Assembly (NCBI GenBank): GCA_963728475.1
Contig: CAVSKL010000001.1
Location: forward strand, 186,001 to 250,000
Length of the DNA stretch: 64,000 nucleotides
Source: CAVSKL01 sp963728475 [NCBI: Candidatus Eiseniibacteriota bacterium]
Lineage (GTDB): Bacteria; Eisenbacteria; RBG-16-71-46; JABDJR01
Reading direction: 5' to 3'
Shown: piece after piece, positions 1 through 8,614 of the stretch
How the letters are laid out: every line of letters begins with the position of its first letter
How positions within the stretch are numbered: the stretch's first letter is position 1
Notes under the pieces: model-generated
What the model was told of the DNA's origin: nothing
Seen by the model: the letters and a program-made list of their open reading frames with translations, nothing else
The model's database searches: none
Translations under genes and position numbers: made by a program

Positions 1-502
1 GAGGACTCCGGAGGCGGCCAGGAGGCTCGCCGCGAGACCCGCTCCGGCCCGGACCAACCCCCGGCGGGAAAGACTATGAGCTGAAAATCGGTGGACCGGA
101 CCCATTCGACTTCTCCCTGGGGTACCGGCCAATGGGGGCGGGGGGAACCGGCTGAAAACGCGACCCCCCTGGCCTCGGAGGATACCCCTCAGTCCATTTT
201 CCATTTATCACACCGAGGCCAGGGAGGGTCTGGGCCGCCGGGATGTTCCTCAGATCGTCACCCGGCGTCCCGACGAGGAGACTGCGTCCCTCCGTCGCCT
301 GTATGGTAGAGCAACCCGCGTGCCGAAAACGTACATTACAGGTAACCATTTGTCGTTCTTTGTGTTGCGTTACCCCGACCCGGACCGGGAAGCCTTCGCG
401 CGAACCCCTCAAAGCGTCATCAATCATGACTAAACACCGTTTATAGGGGCTAATCCATTGTTGAATTGGGAGTTATAGGCGGTACCCGCCATGGGAATTT
501 CG
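1..502. other. Intergenic left edge, no supported gene
   Basis: No reading frame here has convincing coding character on either strand. The stretch from about 330 to 480 is noticeably richer in A and T than the rest of the window. On the minus strand a TTG at 57 would open a 19-residue signal-peptide-like stretch (about LVRAGAGLAASLLAASGVL) that runs off the left edge. It may be the start of a neighbouring exported protein, but too little is visible to call it. Confidence 0.5.
478..490 (-). terminator. Short hairpin after sigma-54 regulator
   Basis: An inverted repeat GGCGG-GTA-CCGCC lies just past the stop of the sigma-54 activator on the minus strand. It is followed by TATAACT rather than a real T-run. 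The stem is only 5 bp, so this is a weak candidate. Confidence 0.3.
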
Positions 503-2134
503 TCACTTATCATGACTATCGTCACGCCAGGATGCGGATCGGGCCAGGCCGTGCTTCCGGAGCTTGTTGTGAAGATTGGTCCGCGAGATGCCGAGCCGGG
601 CGGCGGCCCGGGCCACCACCCCGTCGCTTTCGGCCAGCGCCCCCAGGATGACGCCCTTCTCGTACACCTCCACCGCGTCGGGGAGGGGGAGGCCGGGGTC
701 CGGAGCCTCGGAGCGGGGACGCGAGGGCGCGGGGCTCACCGCGAGGTCCTCGACCTCGATCCGTTCGCCGCTCCGCTTGAGCAACAAGCTCCGCTCGATC
801 ACGTTCCGGAGTTCCCGCACGTTCCCCGGCCAGTCGTAGGCGGCCAGCGCCGCCTCGGCCGCCGGCGAGAATCCGGCCACCCGGCGGTTGGTCTCGCGCG
901 CCAGCTCCTCCAGGAAGCGCGTGGCCAGGGGGAGGACGTCCTCGCGGCGGCGGCGCAGCGGCGGCACGGTGAGGCTGATCACGTTCAGCCGGTAGTAGAG
1001 GTCCTCGCGGAAGCGGCCGGTGGAGACGCTGGCGGTGAGGTCGGCGTTGGTGGCCGCGATCACCCGCACGTTCACCGGGCGGTCCCGGTTCTCTCCCACC
1101 CGGCGCACCCGTCGCCGCTCGAGCACGGTGAGGAGCTTGACCTGGAGTTCCGGCGGAAGCTCGGCGATCTCGTCGAGGAGGATGGTGCCGCGGTCGGCTT
1201 CCTCGAAGAGCCCCGACCGCTCGCGGTCGGCCCCGGTGAAGGCGCCGCGGGCGTGGCCGAAGAGTTCGCTCTCGATCAGGCTCGGCGCCACCGCCCCGCA
1301 GTTGATCTCCACGAACGGACCCTGCCCGCGGGCGCTCAGACTGTGGAGGATGCGCGCGGCCAGGCTCTTCCCGGTGCCGCTCTCCCCCAGCAGCAGGACG
1401 GTGGCGTCGGTGGCGGCGGCGGCCTCGACCTGCTGGGCCAGCCGCCGCATGGAGGGGCTCGGGCCCCGGATCCAGGCGATGTCGGGGCGGCTCCGCCCGC
1501 CCGACTCGAGCTGCTTCACCCGCCGGCCGAGGGTCCGCGCTTCGTCCTGGAGCTTCTTCAGCAAGTCCGCGTTCCGGATGAAGAGCCCGGCCTGGATGGC
1601 CAGGGTCGAGAGGAGCTTGAGATCGCCGGCGGTGAAGAGATCCCCGAGCTCCCGCTTGCCCAGGCAGATCGCCCCCAGCACCTCGGTGTTGGCCACCAGC
1701 GGCGCCGCGATGAAGGCGCGCGGAAAATCGCCGCTGGCGGCGCGCGCGGTGAGCCGCCCCTTGCGGTCGGTGGGCTCGAGCCGCCCCACCAGGGCCCGCG
1801 GGAGGTCGTCCATCACGGTGGGAAGCCCCCCCTCGGCGATCAGGGGCTCGAGAAGGTGCACGGTCAAGAACTCGGCCACCGAGGGCTTCATCCCGTCGAG
1901 GGCGGTGGTGGCGAGCCGGCCGAACCCGTCCCGCCGCGCCACCCAGCCGCCGTCGGCTCGGAAGATGGTGCGGGTCTCCTGCAACAGGTAGGGGTCGAGA
2001 TCGGCCCCCTCACCGGGGCGCGCCAGGACCTCGGCCAGGCTGTGGACGAAGTCCAGCTCCTCGAACGCGCCGAGGAGCTTCTCGGTCAGGTTCTCCAGCC
2101 GCCGTTCCAGGTCGGCGGCGGTGCGAGCGGCCAC
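503..2134 (-). CDS. Sigma-54-dependent transcriptional activator, GAF-AAA-Fis
   Basis: Enhancer-binding activator for RNA polymerase carrying sigma-54, 543 residues from the chosen GTG. The order is: N-terminal GAF-type sensor (about 20-190), a short coiled linker, AAA+ domain with Walker A GESGTGKS (about 250), the sigma-54 contact loop GAFTGA (about 297) and Walker B GTILLDEI (about 316), then a Fis-type helix-turn-helix at the C-terminus. The frame stays open upstream to 2542, but that part overlaps the preceding gene and has shadow composition. The GTG at 2134 has GGAG eight bases upstream. There is no receiver domain, so it probably senses a small molecule or a partner through GAF. It is the last gene of the run that starts at yajC, 98 bp after its neighbour. 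Its targets are unknown; I found no clear -24/-12 promoter in the window. Confidence 0.93.
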   Translation of the reverse strand: MAARTAADLERRLENLTEKLLGAFEELDFVHSLAEVLARPGEGADLDPYLLQETRTIFRADGGWVARRDGFGRLATTALDGMKPSVAEFLTVHLLEPLIAEGGLPTVMDDLPRALVGRLEPTDRKGRLTARAASGDFPRAFIAAPLVANTEVLGAICLGKRELGDLFTAGDLKLLSTLAIQAGLFIRNADLLKKLQDEARTLGRRVKQLESGGRSRPDIAWIRGPSPSMRRLAQQVEAAAATDATVLLLGESGTGKSLAARILHSLSARGQGPFVEINCGAVAPSLIESELFGHARGAFTGADRERSGLFEEADRGTILLDEIAELPPELQVKLLTVLERRRVRRVGENRDRPVNVRVIAATNADLTASVSTGRFREDLYYRLNVISLTVPPLRRRREDVLPLATRFLEELARETNRRVAGFSPAAEAALAAYDWPGNVRELRNVIERSLLLKRSGERIEVEDLAVSPAPSRPRSEAPDPGLPLPDAVEVYEKGVILGALAESDGVVARAAARLGISRTNLHNKLRKHGLARSASWRDDSHDK

Positions 2135-2232
2135 GCAATCTGCTCCGGTCGAAGGGCGCGGGGCGCCGCACGGGACCGTGCCGGCCGCCTCGAGTGCGCC
2201 GCGGGGAGTGACACGGATTATGACACATGCCC

Positions 2233-3768
2233 CTACGTCCCGTGCGGTGGATTCCGAGGCCCCGCCGGGGTCCCTTCCGGCGGCAATCCCAGGTCCCGGA
2301 GGGAGATCCTGGGCAAGTAAAGGCCTCGCGGCTCGCGGGTCCACCAGGCGCCGGTCCGCCGGTGGAGGCCGAGGCCGGCGAACCGGTAGTTCCAGAGAGT
2401 GGCGCGCACGTAGCGGGGCGGCCGGTCCGGGAAGGGGTTCCCGGCCAGGAGATCCAGGACCGGCGGCGATCCGGTGAGAAGCCGGGCCATCAAGTTCACG
2501 AACCACGGGTTCTGCCGCCAGGTGCCGAGCGCGGCGAACCACATCTGCCAGTCGAGCCGGGGCATGTAGGGGGCCACCAGGCCGGGGCGCTGGTCCGGGT
2601 CGCCGGGCTTGTACCGGAACCGGTAGGGCTTCCAGTCGGCGCCGTCATCGCTCCCCTCCACCTGGATCTCGAGCCGGCTCGTGGTCATGACCCGGAAGAG
2701 GCCGTAGCCGTTCACCGAGCGGAAAGGCTGGACCGCCTCCAGCACCGCCATCGACGGGCCGGGAAGCCCGCGGTATCCACCCACCTCGGCCGCGAAGGAC
2801 AGGGCGCTCAGGGCCAGGAGCGCCGTCCCCAGGACCGCGGTCACCGCGCGGGGCCCGAAGCCGTCGCCGGGCCGCCGGCCGGCGGGCGCCCGATTCCGGG
2901 CCCGGGGGAGGAGACTCCGCCAGTGGCCGTCGTCGAGGAGCGACAGGCAGAGCACGATCGCCAGCAGGTTGAAGAAGCCGTAGTTCCCGGTGGCGGCGAT
3001 GAGAAGCTGAAGCAGGACCAGGAGCCCGAAGCTCGCCAGCCGCCCGCGCCGGCCCAGGAACATGAGGAACGGCGCCCCCAGCTCCACCGCGAACAGGAAC
3101 GCCACCGAGAGCCGGCCGAACCAGGCGGGAAGGTGCGCCGCCCACCAGCCGATCCAGGTGGGAAGGGGCTGGGTCCAGTAGTGGTACGCCAGCGCATCCA
3201 GGTGGAGCCAGTTGGGGTCGCCGCTCGTGATCTTCACCAGTCCCGAGAGGACCATGAGCTTGAACAGGAGGAGCCGCGGAAGCCACACCGTGAAGCGCGC
3301 CGGCTCCCGCAGCCGGCCGGGGGCGGACCACCAGGTCCAGGGCGCGACCAGGATCGCGGTGAGCCCGGCCTCGAGCAGCAGGGTGTCCCACTGGAAGGAG
3401 AGAAAAGGCCCCCCCACCACGGTCAGCGACAGATAGAGGGCCCACAGGAGGACGAGGACGGGAGCCGAGGCCAGGCCGGCCAGGAGCAGGGCGGAGAGCG
3501 CCGCCCCCGCCAGGCACGCCGCCCGCAGCATCCCGTCCGAGGCCCCGAACCAGAACAAGGTGGGGACCCGGCGCCAGGCGGGGTGCCCGAGCTGGTCGCG
3601 GACCTGGGAGAGGAAGTCGGCGGCGGGCCGGATGCCGTGGGAGCCGGAGAGCCCCAGGATCTGCGACCACAGGGAGAGGAAGGCGATCAGGTAGACCGCG
3701 GCCAGGGCCCGGAGGAAGATCCAGCGCGCGAGCGCGTGCTCCGGCTCGCCCCCCCGCGCCGCGTTCAC
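2233..3768 (-). CDS. Lipase maturation factor family membrane protein
   Basis: Polytopic membrane protein of 511 residues resembling the lipase maturation factor (LMF1/DUF1222) family. Eukaryotic members help fold secreted lipases in the ER; the role of bacterial members is not established. Hydrophobic segments run through the first two thirds. The family-like stretch FLSFQWDTLLLEAGL lies near residue 120, and the soluble C-terminal part is rich in W, Y and R (for example MPRLDWQMWFAALG). It starts at a GTG whose last two bases lie in the TGA of rpe (GTGA overlap), so translation is likely coupled to rpe. No lipase gene is nearby, so a folding role is inferred from the family alone. Confidence 0.85.
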   Translation of the reverse strand: MNAARGGEPEHALARWIFLRALAAVYLIAFLSLWSQILGLSGSHGIRPAADFLSQVRDQLGHPAWRRVPTLFWFGASDGMLRAACLAGAALSALLLAGLASAPVLVLLWALYLSLTVVGGPFLSFQWDTLLLEAGLTAILVAPWTWWSAPGRLREPARFTVWLPRLLLFKLMVLSGLVKITSGDPNWLHLDALAYHYWTQPLPTWIGWWAAHLPAWFGRLSVAFLFAVELGAPFLMFLGRRGRLASFGLLVLLQLLIAATGNYGFFNLLAIVLCLSLLDDGHWRSLLPRARNRAPAGRRPGDGFGPRAVTAVLGTALLALSALSFAAEVGGYRGLPGPSMAVLEAVQPFRSVNGYGLFRVMTTSRLEIQVEGSDDGADWKPYRFRYKPGDPDQRPGLVAPYMPRLDWQMWFAALGTWRQNPWFVNLMARLLTGSPPVLDLLAGNPFPDRPPRYVRATLWNYRFAGLGLHRRTGAWWTREPRGLYLPRISLRDLGLPPEGTPAGPRNPPHGT

Positions 3769-4457
3769 ACCGGCGGGCCCGGCCGTCCGCTCCGCCCCGC
3801 GCGCCGGAGGGTCTCGACCATGGCCTCGGGGTCGGAAGCCTTGAAGATGGCGCTACCCGCCACCAGCACCTCCACCCCCGCCGCCACCGCCCGGGGCGCG
3901 GTGCCGGGATCGATCCCCCCGTCGATGTGGATGGCGAACTCCAGGCCGCGCTCGCGCTTCAGCCGTGCCGCCCGCTCCGCCTTGGGCAGCACCTCGGGCA
4001 TGAACGACTGCCCTCCCCAACCCGGACGCACGCTCATCACCAGGAACACGTCCACCGCGTCCAGGTAGGGCTCCACCGCCTCGAACGGAGTATCCGGATC
4101 GCAGGTGATCCCGGCCCGGGCTCCCAGCTCGCGGATCCGGCCCATGGTCTTCCGGGGATCGTCCAACACCTCCACGTGGGCGATCACCGCGTCGGAGCCC
4201 GCCTTCACGAACGCCTCCAGGTACTGCCCGGGGTCGGTGATCATGAGATGGGTGCTCAGGGGAAGGTCGGTGAGCCGGTCGACGGCACCCACGATCATGG
4301 GGCCGAAGGTGATGTTGTTCACGTAGTGGCCGTCCATCACGTCCAGGTGGAGGAGATCGGCGCCCCCCCGCTCCACCCGCGCGATCTCCTCCCCCAGCCG
4401 GCTGAAGTCGGCGGAAAGGACCGAGGGCGCGACCAGGATGTTGCCGGCGTCGGTCAT
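3765..4457 (-). CDS. rpe: Ribulose-phosphate 3-epimerase
   Basis: Interconverts D-ribulose 5-phosphate and D-xylulose 5-phosphate in the pentose phosphate pathway. At 230 residues it has family length for this TIM-barrel enzyme. Recognisable sequences are APSVLSADF at the N-terminus, the metal-ligand region LHLDVMDGHYVNNITFGP, the MSVRPGWGGQSF loop, and IHIDGGI followed by VAGSAIF near the phosphate site. It lies seven bases after the PASTA protein and overlaps the next gene by four bases. The order def-fmt-rsmB-(PASTA)-rpe matches a widespread bacterial arrangement. Confidence 0.97.
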   Translation of the reverse strand: MTDAGNILVAPSVLSADFSRLGEEIARVERGGADLLHLDVMDGHYVNNITFGPMIVGAVDRLTDLPLSTHLMITDPGQYLEAFVKAGSDAVIAHVEVLDDPRKTMGRIRELGARAGITCDPDTPFEAVEPYLDAVDVFLVMSVRPGWGGQSFMPEVLPKAERAARLKRERGLEFAIHIDGGIDPGTAPRAVAAGVEVLVAGSAIFKASDPEAMVETLRRAGRSGRPGPPV

Positions 4458-4464
4458 GACGGGC

Positions 4465-5241
4465 TCAGCCTCCCACCAGGCGAACGGTGTCGGTACGGTC
4501 CACCGCCGCCCCCGCCGGCGGATCGGTGCGCACGATGCGCCGCGACGAGAAGCTGTAGGGATCGGCCCCTTCCACCACCACCGTGAACCCGGCGAAGCGA
4601 AGGCGGTCGGCGGTGAGCTGCACCTCCAGCCCGCGGAGATCCGGCATCACCCAGCGCCGGGACGGGGGCCCGTCGCTCACCAGGAGGTCCACCCGCTCGC
4701 CGGGGCCGGCCTGCTCGCCGGGGGCGGGGTCGCTGGCGATCACGAAGTTGCGGGCCACTCCGGAGGAGGGAACCCGGAGCACGTCCCCCAGCCGGTATCC
4801 ATCCTGGCTCAAGCCCATCCGCGCGAACCGCAGGGTCTGCCCGGTGAGCGCCGGGAGCTTCTGGCTCCGCTTCCCCTCGCTCACCACCAGTTCCACCCCC
4901 CGCCCGGGCTTGATGTGGCTCCCCGCCCGCGGGTCCTGGTCCAGGACCGTGCCCCGGGGAACCGAGGGACTGGTGCGCGCCACCGTGTCCCGCACCGCGA
5001 GCCTCGCCTGGGCGAGGAGGTCGGTGGCCTGGGCCAGCGACCGGCCGCTCACGTCGGGAACCTTGAGTTCCTCGCCGTGGCGCACGAAACGGGGCATGAC
5101 CACGTAGTTGAAGACCAGGAACGCGGCCAAGAACCCGGCCGCCAGCGGCAGCAGCTTTCGCGCCGCCGGCCCGGCGCGCCGCCGCGCCTCCGCGCCCCAA
5201 CGGCGGAGGGTGTCGACAGGGGTTGTCTCAGGTCGTTCCAC
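4465..5241 (-). CDS. Membrane-anchored PASTA-domain protein without kinase
   Basis: 258-residue protein with a short cytoplasmic N-terminus, one transmembrane helix (about 30-50) and three extracytoplasmic PASTA repeats (about 60-125, 126-190, 192-258). PASTA units bind peptidoglycan or muropeptides in penicillin-binding proteins and Ser/Thr kinases. The chosen start is the GTG at 5241, with GGAG nine bases upstream and 20 bp after the rsmB stop; upstream frame extensions only shadow rsmB. In many Gram-positive genomes this operon position, between rsmB and rpe, holds the PASTA kinase PrkC/PknB. Here the kinase half is absent and only the anchor and sensor half remains. A role in cell-wall sensing or divisome scaffolding is inference. 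Confidence 0.9.
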   Translation of the reverse strand: MERPETTPVDTLRRWGAEARRRAGPAARKLLPLAAGFLAAFLVFNYVVMPRFVRHGEELKVPDVSGRSLAQATDLLAQARLAVRDTVARTSPSVPRGTVLDQDPRAGSHIKPGRGVELVVSEGKRSQKLPALTGQTLRFARMGLSQDGYRLGDVLRVPSSGVARNFVIASDPAPGEQAGPGERVDLLVSDGPPSRRWVMPDLRGLEVQLTADRLRFAGFTVVVEGADPYSFSSRRIVRTDPPAGAAVDRTDTVRLVGG

Positions 5242-5261
5242 CGCGGTTTTCTCCGGGGGGT

Positions 5262-6641
5262 TCAGCCCTTCCGCCGCATCCTCGCGGCGAAGGCGCCGTC
5301 GGTCCCATGACGATGAGGGTAGAGGAGAAGGCACCCGTCCGTCACCACCTCGGCGGGCACGAAGGAGGCCGCGTCCTCCAACTCGAAGTCGGGATGGCTC
5401 TCCAGGAACGACTTCACCGGGCTCCGCCCTTCTTCGGGCTCGGTGCTGCACACGCTGTACACCAGCACCCCTCCGGGCCGGACGTGGGTCGAGGCGGCGG
5501 CCAGGAGGTCCTGCTCCAGCGGCATGAGCGCCCGCATCGAGGCCTCGGTCTTGCGCCACCGAGCGTCGGCGCGGCGACGGAGCACCCCCAACCCGCTGCA
5601 CGGGGCGTCGATCAGCACCCGGTCCACCGGGCGGGCCAGGGCCAGGTCGCGCCCGTCGGCGCAGACGATGCCGACGTGCTCCACCCCGATCCGGACCACG
5701 TTTTCGCGGACCCGGGCCAGGCGGCTCTTCTGGACGTCGACGGCGAGGAGAAACCCCTTCGAGTCCCGGGTCTCCTGGATCTGGGTGGCCTTCCCGCCGG
5801 GGGCGGCGGCCAGGTCGAGCACGGTCTCGCCCGGTTCGGGGGCGAGGAGTTCGCCCACCAGGGTCTCGCTCTCGTCCTGCACGAAGAAGTGGCCGGCCGC
5901 GAACTCCGGGAGGGCGGCGAGGACGATGTTCCCGTTCACCCGGAGCGAGAGCCGGCTGTAGGGAGCGGTCTCGACCTCGACCCCGTGGGCGAGGAGGGCC
6001 TGGCGCAAGGTCTCACGGTCGGTGTGAAGCGGGTTCACCCGCAGGCTCACCGGCGCCGGCCGGTTGTCGGCGATGAGAAAGGCGCGGGTCTCCTCCGGCC
6101 CCAGCCGTCGCAGCCATCGCTCCACCAGCCACTGCGGATGGGAGAAGGCCGTCGAGAGCGCCTCGGCCGGTTCGGGAAGCACCGCCTCCGGATCGGGGAC
6201 GGCGCCGCCCTCCCGCAGGAATTTCCGCAGCACCGCGTTCACCAGCCCCGCCGCTCCGGGATTGGTGTAGCGCTTGGCCAGCTCCACGCTCTCCGCCACC
6301 GCCGCGTGGGGGGGGACCTTGTCGAGAAACGCCAGCTGGTACACCCCGAGCCGGAGCACGTTCAGGGTCCAGGGGGTGAGGGTGTCGAGTCCGGCCCGCA
6401 CGAACCGCCCGAGGATCCAGTCCAGCCGGGCCCGCCACCGGAGCGTCCCGTTCACCAGCTCGGTGGCGAAGGCGGTGTCGCGGGCGTCGAGCGACGCTTC
6501 GCGAAGTTCGCGGTTGAGCAGGAGGTCGGCGAACGCCTTCCGGGTGTCCACGTGGAAGAGCACGATGAGCGCGATCTCCCGGGCGGACTTGGGACGGGCG
6601 GGGCGGCGTGGTTTCCGCCCCTTGCGGGTGGCCGGGCTCAT
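5262..6641 (-). CDS. rsmB: 16S rRNA (cytosine-967-C5)-methyltransferase RsmB
   Basis: Methylates C967 of 16S rRNA using S-adenosylmethionine; 459 residues. The N-terminal third is NusB-like, with the signature NPGAAGLVNAVLRKFLREGG. The catalytic domain has the SAM-binding motif LDLAAAPGGKATQI, then DAPCSGLGVLRRR and VYSVCSTEPEEG, which carry the two cysteines of the RNA m5C methyltransferase mechanism. The ATG at 6641 overlaps the fmt stop as ATGA. The frame stays open to 7250, but that is fmt shadow. The lysine/arginine-rich start (about residues 5-20) probably touches RNA. Confidence 0.96.
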   Translation of the reverse strand: MSPATRKGRKPRRPARPKSAREIALIVLFHVDTRKAFADLLLNRELREASLDARDTAFATELVNGTLRWRARLDWILGRFVRAGLDTLTPWTLNVLRLGVYQLAFLDKVPPHAAVAESVELAKRYTNPGAAGLVNAVLRKFLREGGAVPDPEAVLPEPAEALSTAFSHPQWLVERWLRRLGPEETRAFLIADNRPAPVSLRVNPLHTDRETLRQALLAHGVEVETAPYSRLSLRVNGNIVLAALPEFAAGHFFVQDESETLVGELLAPEPGETVLDLAAAPGGKATQIQETRDSKGFLLAVDVQKSRLARVRENVVRIGVEHVGIVCADGRDLALARPVDRVLIDAPCSGLGVLRRRADARWRKTEASMRALMPLEQDLLAAASTHVRPGGVLVYSVCSTEPEEGRSPVKSFLESHPDFELEDAASFVPAEVVTDGCLLLYPHRHGTDGAFAARMRRKG

Positions 6642-7612
6642 GACGCCGCCACCGCGTGCAGCGTCAGGTCCGGCGCCACCGGAGGCGGGGTGAGCCGGCC
6701 CCCCGCGGCCAGTCGCCGTCCGCGGGCGAAGGCCGCCCCTTCCATGTCGTTTCTTCCCGGCGGACGGACCTGGAGCAGATCCACCGCGCCCCGGGCGGCG
6801 GCCACTCGGAGGTGGCGGTGCGCCGCCTCCAGGATCCGGTAGGGCTCGCCCGAGGCCTCGGGCACCGGCCGCACCGCGGTCACCAGGACCGCATCGTCCC
6901 CCACGAACACCCGCGCTCCCGGCGCCGGGGTGGTGCCGCGGAACTGGTCCACCACCTCCCGCGCGGTCCGCGTGAAATCCAGGTAGCCGTGCTCGCGCTC
7001 CAGCCGCGGCGCGTAGCTCGCCCCTTCCACCGGTTGCGGCACCGGGGTCAGGGCCCCGCCCTCCATCCCGGCCAGGGTCTCCACCAGGAGCGCCGCCCCC
7101 TCCCGGGCCAGCCGGTCCAGGAGTTCGCCCGCGGTCTCGAGCGGCCGCACCTCCAGCACCCGGCGGGCGTAGATCGGGCCGGTGTCCACCCCCGCGTCCA
7201 TGCGCATGATGGTGACTCCGGTGGTGCGGTTGCCGTGGATGAGGCTCCACTGGGCCGGCGCCACCCCGCGGTAGGCGGGCAGAAGCGACGCGTGCACGTT
7301 GATCGGTCCCCGGGGGGCCAGGTCCAGGAGCGGCTGCCGCAGGATCGCCCCGAACGCCGCCACCACCAGCACGTCGGGGGCGAGCGCCCGGAAGAGTTCC
7401 AGCGACTCCGCGGTGTTGACCTTGGCCGGCTGCAGCACGGGAAGGCCGTGGGTCTGGGCGCGGACCTTGACCGGGGGCGGGGCGAGCTTCCGGCCCCGTC
7501 CGGTGGGCTTGTCGGGCCGGGTGACCACGCCCACCACGCGATGGCCGGCGGCGACGAGGGCGTCCAGGCTGGGGCAGGAGAAGTCCGGCGTGCCCATGAA
7601 GAGCACGTTCAT
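6638..7612 (-). CDS. fmt: Methionyl-tRNA formyltransferase
   Basis: Formylates initiator Met-tRNA with 10-formyltetrahydrofolate; 324 residues. The N-terminal Rossmann domain begins MNVLFMGTPDFS. The catalytic region contains NVHASLLPAYRGVAPAQW, with the Asn and His of the active site, followed by TGVTIMRMDAGVDTGPI with the catalytic Asp. The C-terminal OB-like tRNA-binding part is present. The start at 7612 lies two bases after the def stop, and its own stop overlaps rsmB. The def-fmt pair links addition and removal of the N-formyl group in one transcript. Confidence 0.97.
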   Translation of the reverse strand: MNVLFMGTPDFSCPSLDALVAAGHRVVGVVTRPDKPTGRGRKLAPPPVKVRAQTHGLPVLQPAKVNTAESLELFRALAPDVLVVAAFGAILRQPLLDLAPRGPINVHASLLPAYRGVAPAQWSLIHGNRTTGVTIMRMDAGVDTGPIYARRVLEVRPLETAGELLDRLAREGAALLVETLAGMEGGALTPVPQPVEGASYAPRLEREHGYLDFTRTAREVVDQFRGTTPAPGARVFVGDDAVLVTAVRPVPEASGEPYRILEAAHRHLRVAAARGAVDLLQVRPPGRNDMEGAAFARGRRLAAGGRLTPPPVAPDLTLHAVAAS

Positions 7613-7614
7613 GC

Positions 7615-8139
7615 TCAAGTGGAGGCTTCTTCGCCGGCGGCGATCTTCTTCAGCCTCTTGGTCAGGAGACGGCGGCGGACGGGGCTCAGGCGATCCACGA
7701 ACAGGATCCCGTCGAGATGATCGATCTCGTGCTGGACGGCGCGGGCGAGAAGATCCTCGCACTCGAACTCGAAGGGCTCGCCCTTCAGGTTCAGCGCCTG
7801 GACCTGGACCCACTGGTGGCGGGCCACCTCCTCGCGGAGCCCGGGGATGGACAGGCACCCCTCGGTCCCCTTCTGGACGCCGTCGTGGGCCAGGATGACC
7901 GGGTTGATGATCGTTCCGCGGAAGCCGCTCCCCTCCTCCATGGGGACGTCGAGCACCGCGATCCGCCGGCCCACGCCGACCTGCGGTCCGGCGAGCCCCA
8001 CCCCCTCCTCCTCGTACATGACCTCGAACATGCGTTCGCTCAGGTCGGCGAGGTCGGGGGTGAACTCGGTGATCTCCTCCGCCCGGCGGCGGAGGACGTC
8101 GGCCCCGTAGATCTGAAGCGCGAGCTCGTTCAGGTTCAT
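7615..8139 (-). CDS. def: Peptide deformylase
   Basis: Removes the formyl group from the N-terminus of nascent proteins; 174 residues. All three signature motifs are present: GVGLAGPQVGVG (motif 1, with Gly in place of the more common Ala), EGCLSIPG with the metal-ligand Cys (motif 2) and QHEIDHLDGILF with the HExxH-type ligands (motif 3). The ATG shares one base with the yajC stop (TGATG). The basic C-terminal tail RRRLLTKRLKK is typical of ribosome-contacting deformylases. Confidence 0.97.
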   Translation of the reverse strand: MNLNELALQIYGADVLRRRAEEITEFTPDLADLSERMFEVMYEEEGVGLAGPQVGVGRRIAVLDVPMEEGSGFRGTIINPVILAHDGVQKGTEGCLSIPGLREEVARHQWVQVQALNLKGEPFEFECEDLLARAVQHEIDHLDGILFVDRLSPVRRRLLTKRLKKIAAGEEAST

Positions 8140-8465
8140 CAGGCCTCCCGACCTCGGGTGACCACGCTGGTGATGGCCGTCTTGGCGACCTCCACCTTGA
8201 CCTGATCCGCGATCTTGAGCACCGCCACGTTCTCCTTGATCGACATCACGGTGCCGAAGAGGCCGCCCGAGGTCAACACCCGGTCCCCCTGCTTGAGCGA
8301 TTCGATCATGTGCGCCAGGTCCTTCTGGCGCTTGCTCTGCGGGCGGATGACCAGGAAGTAGAAGATGCCGAAGATGAGGACGATGGGGAGCAACGTGACC
8401 ACGATGCTTCCCGGCCCTCCCTGGCCGCCGTTTTGGGGCGGAGCCATCAACAGGATTGGACTCAT
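8139..8465 (-). CDS. yajC: Preprotein translocase accessory subunit YajC
   Basis: Single-pass inner-membrane protein that associates with SecDF-SecYEG; 108 residues. One transmembrane segment (about 25-45, LLPIVLIFGIFYFLVIRPQ) is followed by the family motif RPQSKRQKDL and a soluble domain with GDRVLTSGGLFGTV. The N-terminus MSPILLMAPPQNGG is longer and more glycine-rich than in E. coli. It is the first gene of the yajC-def-fmt-rsmB run. tgt lies 149 bp upstream in the same direction, matching the common queA-tgt-yajC order. Confidence 0.95.
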   Translation of the reverse strand: MSPILLMAPPQNGGQGGPGSIVVTLLPIVLIFGIFYFLVIRPQSKRQKDLAHMIESLKQGDRVLTSGGLFGTVMSIKENVAVLKIADQVKVEVAKTAITSVVTRGREA

Positions 8466-8578
8466 GGGTCTCCTCGTGCCGCCCGTGGGCGGCGTCGAAC
8501 ACTCGGATCGCGCGGGCCGGCCTGCCCATGCGGGCGGGCCGGGGCGGGCCCCGTCTCCGGGGCATGAAACGGTGCAAG

Positions 8579-8605
8579 TCTATATGGGAAGCAGGATAAC
8601 CGCAA
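8579..8605 (-). promoter_or_regulatory. Possible promoter for yajC-def-fmt run
   Basis: On the minus strand a TATAGA -10-like box lies at 8584-8579, with a weak TTGCGG at 8605-8600 and a short 15-base spacer. It lies in the tgt-yajC gap, about 115 bp before yajC. It could give the downstream cluster transcription independent of queA-tgt. The evidence is weak. Confidence 0.3.
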
Positions 8606-8614
8606 CCGGGCCGC

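Noticed and set aside
1-57. Start of a minus-strand exported protein at the left edge
   Set aside because: Signal-peptide-like, but only 19 residues and a TTG start without a clear ribosome site.
89-106. Sixth LacI-type operator near the left edge (TGGACCGGACCCA)
   Set aside because: Only one half-site matches and there is no promoter or glucan gene beside it.
2135-2542. Upstream extension of the sigma-54 activator
   Set aside because: It overlaps the 3' end of the LMF-like gene and has no domain-like sequence; the GTG at 2134 has a proper ribosome site.
491-4586. Long plus-strand frames opposite the sigma-54 activator, LMF-like gene and rpe
   Set aside because: The minus-strand products are recognisable families; the plus-strand ones are Gly/Arg/Pro/His-rich shadows.
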